Origin: Pseudoscleropodium purum
Taxonomy: Eukaryota > Streptophyta > Bryopsida > Hypnales > Brachytheciaceae
Direction: 5' to 3'
DNA length: 64,000 bases
NCBI GenBank assembly: GCA_963969395.1
Contig: OZ017796.1
Span: 1,366,501-1,430,500, forward strand
The first letter of the stretch is position 1; each line of letters begins with the position of its first letter. Made by a program: the position numbers and the translations under genes. Below the pieces are notes generated by a model, which saw only the letters and a program-made list of their open reading frames with translations, searched no databases and was not told the origin of the DNA. Shown one piece after another: positions 58,471-64,000 of the stretch.

Positions 58471-60194
58471 CTAAAGCTCCACCAAAGCCCTGACGTTGAT
58501 GGGGTAGGCGTTCGTGGCATCTCCAGTGAAGATCAACTTGAAGAGAATGCGCACAACGACCTCACTAGGGTGCAGAATATCCCAGAATAGCGACTTGGAG
58601 GGACGTTTACAGAAATCCGCCACCGCGTTTGGCAGCTGGTTCGGCATGGGCTTCCCACACTGCACTTGCGCATTCAGAAACCCGGCGCCACAACAAGCAG
58701 ACGTCACGTTCCTCAAACCAAAGGATGCGCCGTCGGAGATAATGGCCGAGAACGCGTCGAACGTGAAGCCAATGACAATGTTGAAGTCAGGATAGGCGTT
58801 GCGGAGCCCGTCAACCACCTGCCTCAAAGCCGCGTTGAACGCTAACGCCAGTTGGTTGGCTTCCTTCAGACATTCGCCAGGTTGAGTAGGGTTGAAGGCT
58901 CTTGCGCGAGGCGCGCATCCGATGGGGCCAAGTTCGAGAACCACCACCTTCCTTGCTCCTCCGCTGTACAATGCCTGCAATTGTCACAAAATCCATCTCC
59001 TTCAATTTCTGCTATAGATCGACCTCAACATGTTCTTAAAAGGATCAAGAATATTATCATGCAATGAACAGTCGTCTGGAGATATCAATCTTAGCCGACC
59101 GTTGATTTTTTACACTAGGATCATACATTGATTAGTCGAATTGGAGATACATAATCCTTGAACTTTTCGGCTTTAATTAGAAGTGGAAAGTGGAAATGGG
59201 TTGGAGAGTTAATACGCAATGCAAAGTCTTGATCAAATCAAGGGAACGGTGTAGAGCACGGATTGGAGGCCAGCTTACAAGGAGAGCTTTCTGGTAATTG
59301 CTAATTGTGGAAGCAAGAAAGTCGGTGACGTTGATTTCCTGTTGGAGGGTAGTATTGGAGAGGAACGCGTTAAGGTCGTTGGAACCGCTGACGATGAAGA
59401 AAATGGACTTTGAGATGAGAGTGTTTGTGGGCTCCACTCCCAGTTGCTGTTGCAAGATCGATTTTGCAGCCCCGAACTGTTGTATTTGGACACTCATTGG
59501 GTTCACCTGAGGGAAGTCCATGCAACCATAGCCAAATCAGTAGTTGTGAACAGTAGTTGTACATTCTAGCTTCTAGTACCGGGGAAAACACACAGATTGA
59601 TCTCAATTGTGAGATTGTAGGGAGAAAGACTTACTAAGCCTCCGCCGGTGGAATCCAGGAGGCCACTCCCAGCTGAGGCGAAGTTGACGCCTTTGGTGAA
59701 GGAAGCATTCGGCTGCACGAACGGGGGTGCGAAGGGGAGTCCCAATGCTTCAGCTGTTCCAATGCAACCCACTTGCAAATTAGAATTGTAGAATTCACAA
59801 ATCACGAATCTGCTGCAATTCCCGGTTCGATTCCTTGTGGATTTAAAACCAACACCAGACAGTGAAAATTGTCGTACTCCTTGACAGAACTTAGGTACTA
59901 ATTCAACGAGTCGTCCCTTGATAGCACGCACTTACCAAGGAAATCGACAACAAGGCGGCCGTTAGAAAAGCGTCCCGTGGGCCTTCCGAAAAACGTCTTG
60001 CCGTAGGGAGGAAAGTCGGCCCTGGATGTGGCCTGGGGCAAGTAGTTGTTGGTTCCCACATCAGCTAACGAGTCACCAAATGCAAAGAAAGCAGGCACGT
60101 CGAAGCTCCGAAGCGACCTCGCGGCGTCCCCAGCCGGCATCCCTGAGAAAAGCACAGCTGCAACCAACACCAGCATGACCATTTTGAAATCCAT
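58471..60194 (-). CDS. GDSL esterase/lipase, gene 2 (four exons)
   Basis: A paralog of the gene at 22,946-24,743 with the same exon lengths except the last. Exons: 60,194-59,936 (259), 59,753-59,635 (119), 59,506-59,279 (228) and 58,974-58,471 (504). The sum is 1110 nt, 369 aa. An in-frame ATG at 60,206 exists, but 60,194 matches the paralog's start. The signal peptide ends around GDA|AR. Catalytic blocks [11 protein letters not shown] (Ser), GVNFASAGSG, GSND (Asn) and FWDILHPSE (Asp, His) are complete. The stop is TAG where gene 1 has CAG, which gives the usual GDSL length. Introns and about 300 bp of flank on each side are also similar, so the whole locus was duplicated. Expected to be a secreted lipid/ester hydrolase; substrate unknown. 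Confidence 0.92.
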
Positions 60195-60400
60195 GGCGAG
60201 TTGCAATTAAGCTTCGCCTTCTTGTAAGCTCCTAGCTTCAGTGCGTCCAAACCAACTCCCTTGAGTTTCTCGACCAAAAATTACACCGTACCGTCCCAGC
60301 TGCAATAATCAGAGTAACCAAATTTGTACGTAATCCGAATCTCCAACGATAGTGGACGACTGTGTGTATTGATGTTTGTAAGAAGTTAAACATTCGAAGG

Positions 60401-60560
60401 TTTTATAGTTGGCTTGTGATCAGTTGGAATCGAATCCACGCGCTGTAGAAGCCCGCAGCATCAGGTTCCATGTGAAGCTAGGAAGAGAAGGTGCGATGTA
60501 AGGAGCAGCCCACCACCACGTGTTCACTGTCGAGTCAACCGGGTGCTCAAACCGGACGAA
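60401..60560 (-). promoter_or_regulatory. Promoter of GDSL gene 2 with conserved upstream block
   Basis: TATAAAA on the minus strand (60,401-60,407) is followed upstream by the block shared with GDSL gene 1 and the orphan copy (AATCCACGCGCTGTAGAAGC, TTCCATGTGAAG, TGCGATGTAAGGAGCA). Confidence 0.6.
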
Positions 60561-60719
60561 GTAAGCGCATCCGCAACGTGTTTTCTGGGAACAGTGCCTG
60601 CCACAAGCGTGCACAGCACTGGCAAAATTCTGGAGGCGAAGTTTCGCCCAAAGAACACACGAGGCGGCCTCCGTGTCTTACACACGGAAGTGGAAACCCC
60701 TCTGTGAATTGCATCTAAA

Positions 60720-61586
60720 ATAGCCCGAATAATTCAGACTGAGAGCATTTGAAGATAGAGCTCCTGTTATCAAGATAGTCAGTCATAACTTATTATAATT
60801 TTGGATGAATTAACCCTGTAATGTCACTCCACCCCAAAAATGGTTGATGGATGACTTTTGAAATCGTTAGAGTTAACTCCTAAAGGATCAAGGCATACTT
60901 TGGAATTTGGATATTCATATGATCGAATTTCAAAGTGAAAATCATCATTTTAGACTCATTACAATTCTAAAATCCTTTAAAACCTAAAATGTGACAAATT
61001 CAAAAAAATTGAGTAAAAAATAATAAACTATTTTTAGATATTACATATAAACATTGCTTGACTTAAGCAATGCACCATTCACCTCCAATATGAATTTCAA
61101 GTATAATGAGAAAAATCTTTAGAAGTAATACTCAATTTTGTGTTGTGTACACAACATGTGTCACAAAATTGTTTGAGTATTTCTTGCTTTCATCCATATA
61201 TTCTAAATAGAAGTACCGATTTCAGACAAGCCTTTGTAATTGTTTCATAGGCTAACCTATTTTGGACAACAATTGGATGCAATAGTCATCAAAAAAGATT
61301 TTTGGTTTGTACCTTCTCATCTACTCATCTCTCTTCCTTCTTGGTCTAGGGAGAAGTGCCAAAGCTAACTACAATAGGTGAATTTATGAGACTGGAATGG
61401 TCCCAGATGAATAACCCATTTTTATATTCAATAAAATATTCATTTGTGAAGAATTTTTTTTGTTTTTTCTGGCATTCTTCTACAACCATATTTTTGCACA
61501 CATTGAATTCAATTCCCCATGACTTTACCATATCATCCAATCTGAAATGCTTAAGTTATCCAAAATAGGTACTTCTACCTTACCAA
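60720..61586. other. Intergenic DNA, no supported gene
   Basis: AT-rich. Two overlapping antisense frames at 61,346-61,568 have no motif. Confidence 0.45.
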
Positions 61587-62572
61587 TACAGTTGGGTACA
61601 ATAATCTTACGAATTTTTGCATTCACAGGGAAAAAAAGTTCACTGCTACCCACTTTGACACCCTCCCAAGGGCTGAAAAATTTGTTTTTTACCGTGGATT
61701 TTTTGTCACTACATCATATCTAAGTTAATAATATGTGTGCCAAATTTCAAGGCCAAAAGATTCACACAAAAAACGTTATTTGAAATCTACCAACATGTAT
61801 AGCTATGAAAATTGTTTCACTCTTGCCAACTTTGACACCCTCCCAAGGATTGAAATTTTTTTGTTTTCCATGAAATTTTTGTCATGAGATCATCTCTATG
61901 TTGATAACATGTATGCCAAATTTCAAGTTGAAATGATGCACCCACAAAAAGATAAATATTCGAAATCAACCAACATGTGTAGTTGTGAGAAACAATTTCG
62001 CAATTGCCAACTTTGACACTCTCCCAAGGACTAAAAAATTGTTTATTTACAATGAAATTTTTGTCATGAGATCATCTCTATGTTGATAACATGTGTGCCA
62101 AGTTTCAAATTGAAAAGATTCACCCACAAAAAGATATTCGAAATCTACCAACATATGTAATTGTAGAAAACAATTTCACAACTACACATGTTGGTAGATT
62201 TTGAATATCTTTTTGTTGGTGAATCTTTCAACTTGAAACTTGGCACACATGTTATCAACATAGAGATGATCTCATGACAAAAATTTCATGGAAAAACAAA
62301 AAAATTTCAATCCTTGGGAGGGTGTCAAAGTTGGCATCAGTGAAAAAATTTTCACAGCTACACATATTGGTAAATTTCAAATAACTTTTTTTGTGTGAGT
62401 CTTTGAACTTGAAATTTGTCACACATATTATTAACTTAGATATGATGTAGTGACAAAAAATTCATGGTAAAAAACAAATTTTTCAGCCCTTGGGAGGATG
62501 TCAAAGTGGGCAGCAGTGAACTTTTTTTCCCTGTAAATGCAAAAATTCGTAAGATTATTGTACCCGACTGTA
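61587..62572. mobile_element. 982-bp palindromic TIR element flanked by TA
   Basis: The element (61,589-62,570) starts CAGTTGGGTACAATAATCTT and ends with the near-exact complement ATTATTGTACCCGACTG. It is flanked by TA on both sides. Almost the whole element is an inverted repeat. The left part holds three tandem units of about 175 bp, each with AACTTTGACAC(C/T)CTCCCAAG, then a conserved ATCATCTCTATGTTGATAAC-type segment and TCNACCAACAT. The right part holds two inverted units (complements near 62,310-62,335 and 62,480-62,515). There is no coding capacity. A TA duplication and CAG-type ends suit Tc1/mariner-pogo elements, the class of the dead transposase at 15 kb. That link is inference. Confidence 0.75.
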
Positions 62573-62943
62573 CATAGTCACTGCAGCCAAAGTTCTTCGG
62601 TGGGGTTAGGATGCCTTCCTTGCAGCTGAACTACCTGCAGAAAGTCAGGCCAAGGCGAAGCCACTTCCACTGCAAGCCATGCCTAAAAGGTGGGGGAGTT
62701 GTATGGTAATCTTTATTTTAGGTTGCCTATAACCGGTAGAATGTGTGATGGACATTAAGTTTCCCCTACAGCAGCAAGCAAATGCCTCGTGATGCTCTGC
62801 TGCTCTTGAATGTAGACGCACTCAAGAAATTACAAGGGTCTGGAAAATGATGTTGAAAACAAGGCATATAAGGAGCCCGCCCGAGTAACCGACGGGCAAG
62901 GGCACAATTACAGATAACAACTACAGACTGTACAGGTAATCGT
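62573..62943. other. DNA downstream of the minus-strand exon at 62,944
   Basis: Balanced composition, possibly 3' untranslated or intron sequence of a minus-strand gene. No exon can be read with confidence. Confidence 0.35.
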
Positions 62944-63219
62944 TCAAAACTTCACTTGTTCAAGAGCACTAGGAAATTCTACCCCCGGCAAGTCTGCTAC
63001 AACTGAAAGAATGAAGCTTCTAACTACCTGAGGATTGGAAACAGTCAACTTTGTGCACACTTCGCCGTTAGATGCGTAAAGCAGAGAGGCACATATACTC
63101 CCCATTTCCAAGCCTACAGGGAATTGCAAATTCAGAGTGACTTGGTCCATCATGGCATTATCACAGATGAACAAGTACTCCCCACTATGAACTGGCAACT
63201 TGTGATGCTGGAATTTGAA
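62944..63219 (-). CDS. Unidentified exon-like frame, 3' end of a gene
   Basis: The minus frame opens just after an acceptor-like CTTGCAG (63,223-63,221) and reads FKFQHHKLPVHSGEYLFICD on to the stop at 62,944. Its mixed, balanced composition looks like real protein. No motif is recognised. It lies directly downstream of the receptor kinase stop in another frame. Splicing from AG|GTAGCT at 63,251 would be in frame but needs a 31-nt intron, too short for plants. It may be the last exon of an alternative transcript or of a separate gene. Confidence 0.35.
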   Translation of the reverse strand, partial: FKFQHHKLPVHSGEYLFICDNAMMDQVTLNLQFPVGLEMGSICASLLYASNGEVCTKLTVSNPQVVRSFILSVVADLPGVEFPSALEQVKF

Positions 63220-63247
63220 ACTGCAAGCCCTAAACCTTCAGTCCTAG

Positions 63248-63893
63248 CTACCTTGGTGATGGGAAGCTTGTAGGTCCGTATGACCCTGACAAGTAGTCTG
63301 AGAATACCGATGGTTGCGGGGAATGCAAAGCAGGTGCTTGAGTTGATTGCACATTAGGGGCTTCTATTGCTAAAGCCCCTTGCAGCTCTTGAACCACTTC
63401 CGTCATTGTTGGCCTATGCACACTCTTGGGCTCCACACTCTGCATGGCAATTTCAGCAACTTTCCATACTGCTTCCATATTGGGGTTTGAAGCCGTCACT
63501 GTGGGGGCTAGTATTGAGGTGATGTTGTTACATTGAAGACTCTCCCGAACCTAAATCCAAGCATATTTGAAAATTAATAAGGTTGATGGAGTGACCTTCA
63601 GACTTCAATACAAATTTAGGTTTAAATTTGCTAGCTAATGAGTTTGTATTTTCTTTAAAATGGATTCCTAGATACTTATTTGTATGCCACTTTGCATTAG
63701 AGCTCATGATGAGATTTCAAATGATTGTGTGTACAAGGACTTGTGTAGGCAACTCACCCAGTTGGCAAGATTTGGATTCCTTTCTTTTGGGCCCAAGTGA
63801 TCAATGGGTAGACTACCCGTGATCAATTCCAAAAGAACGATTCCAAAGTTGTATACATCATTTTTGGAGGATGTATAATGAGATGAGTAGTAC
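63248..63893 (-). CDS. Receptor-like kinase, C-terminal exons (partial gene)
   Basis: Two exons of a plant receptor-like Ser/Thr kinase. Exon 63,893-63,758 starts after ATACAG and encodes YYSSHYTSSKNDVYNFGIVL then LELITG. This is kinase subdomains VIII-IX, with the invariant Asp in DVYNFG (usually DVYSFG). It ends at LANW|GTGAGT. The last exon, 63,550-63,248, starts after TTTAG with VRESLQ. It encodes MEAVWKVAEIAMQSVEPKSV then HRPTMTEVVQELQGAL, which includes the subdomain XI Arg, followed by a Ser/Pro-rich tail ending SFPSPR. The spacing resembles LRR-RLK subfamily I (malectin-like) kinases. Upstream exons (receptor, membrane span, ATP-binding lobe) lie beyond the window end. It would act at the plasma membrane; the ligand is unknown. 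Confidence 0.8.
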
Positions 63894-64000
63894 CTGTATA
63901 GAAAAGCAACATAGTGTAAGTACTTGACAATAATGAAAACACAAAACAAGCCACACTTCTAAACATTGTCTTCTTTTGTAAGCAAGGCAATAAATCATTT

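Noticed and set aside
62944..63893. Receptor kinase fused to the downstream exon-like frame
   Set aside because: The only in-phase splice needs a 31-nt intron, below the usual plant minimum, so I list the parts separately.
1..64000. CRISPR array, bacterial operon or phage structure
   Set aside because: No regular direct repeat with equal spacers exists. Introns, TATA boxes, LTRs and plant gene families show a eukaryotic nuclear sequence.

Overview
This window is nuclear DNA of a land plant. Protein-coding exons have plant-type GT-AG introns, and the genes include GDSL lipases, an LRR-type receptor kinase and an SDF2 relic. Transposon relics of several classes fill the rest. Short GC-rich gene islands sit in very AT-rich, repeat-filled DNA. 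I cannot name the species. The low gene density and the style of the GDSL proteins would fit a bryophyte, lycophyte or fern, but that is a guess.

Layout. 1-1.3 kb: 3' part of a broken tnp2/CACTA-like transposase. 1.3-7.8 kb: AT-rich DNA with copies of a dispersed repeat. 7.8-9.2 kb: a GC-rich island with a probable small secreted protein gene (minus strand), a TATA box and a strong hairpin. 9.2-15 kb: foldbacks, one complete 932-bp element with TTAACCCCTAAAG ends, and an unidentified coding remnant. 15-16.5 kb: a dead pogo/Tigger-type (DDE_1) transposase. 17-22.7 kb: non-coding DNA with a 22-bp tandem array, a compound foldback and a hAT-type MITE with an exact 8-bp target duplication.

22.7-25.2 kb: an intact four-exon GDSL esterase/lipase gene (minus). 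A degenerate Ty1/copia retrotransposon (25,296-30,534) is inserted 268 bp upstream of its TATA box. 30.9-35.9 kb: a dead PIF/Harbinger transposase and, convergent to it, its Myb-like partner, with two more hAT MITEs between them whose target duplications abut. 36.5-38.5 kb: a four-exon SDF2 (MIR-domain) pseudogene that shows no long open frame. 41-50 kb: AT-rich DNA with tandem repeats, an orphan copy of the GDSL upstream region, a foldback, a GC-rich island and a 2-kb array of the near-palindrome CCAAKTTGG. 58.2-60.6 kb: a second intact GDSL gene (minus), a duplicate of the first that includes promoter and 3' flank. 61.6-62.6 kb: a 982-bp palindromic element flanked by TA. 62.9-64 kb: the 3' end of a receptor-like kinase gene (minus).

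The functional content is therefore two paralogous secreted GDSL hydrolases, a receptor kinase that runs off the window, and possibly one small secreted protein. Nothing links them into a pathway. The main story is tandem duplication of a GDSL locus (two genes plus a third upstream fragment) and its later separation by transposons. Most relics carry nonsense changes of the CAG/CAA/CGA/TGG to stop type, as expected from decay of methylated cytosines.
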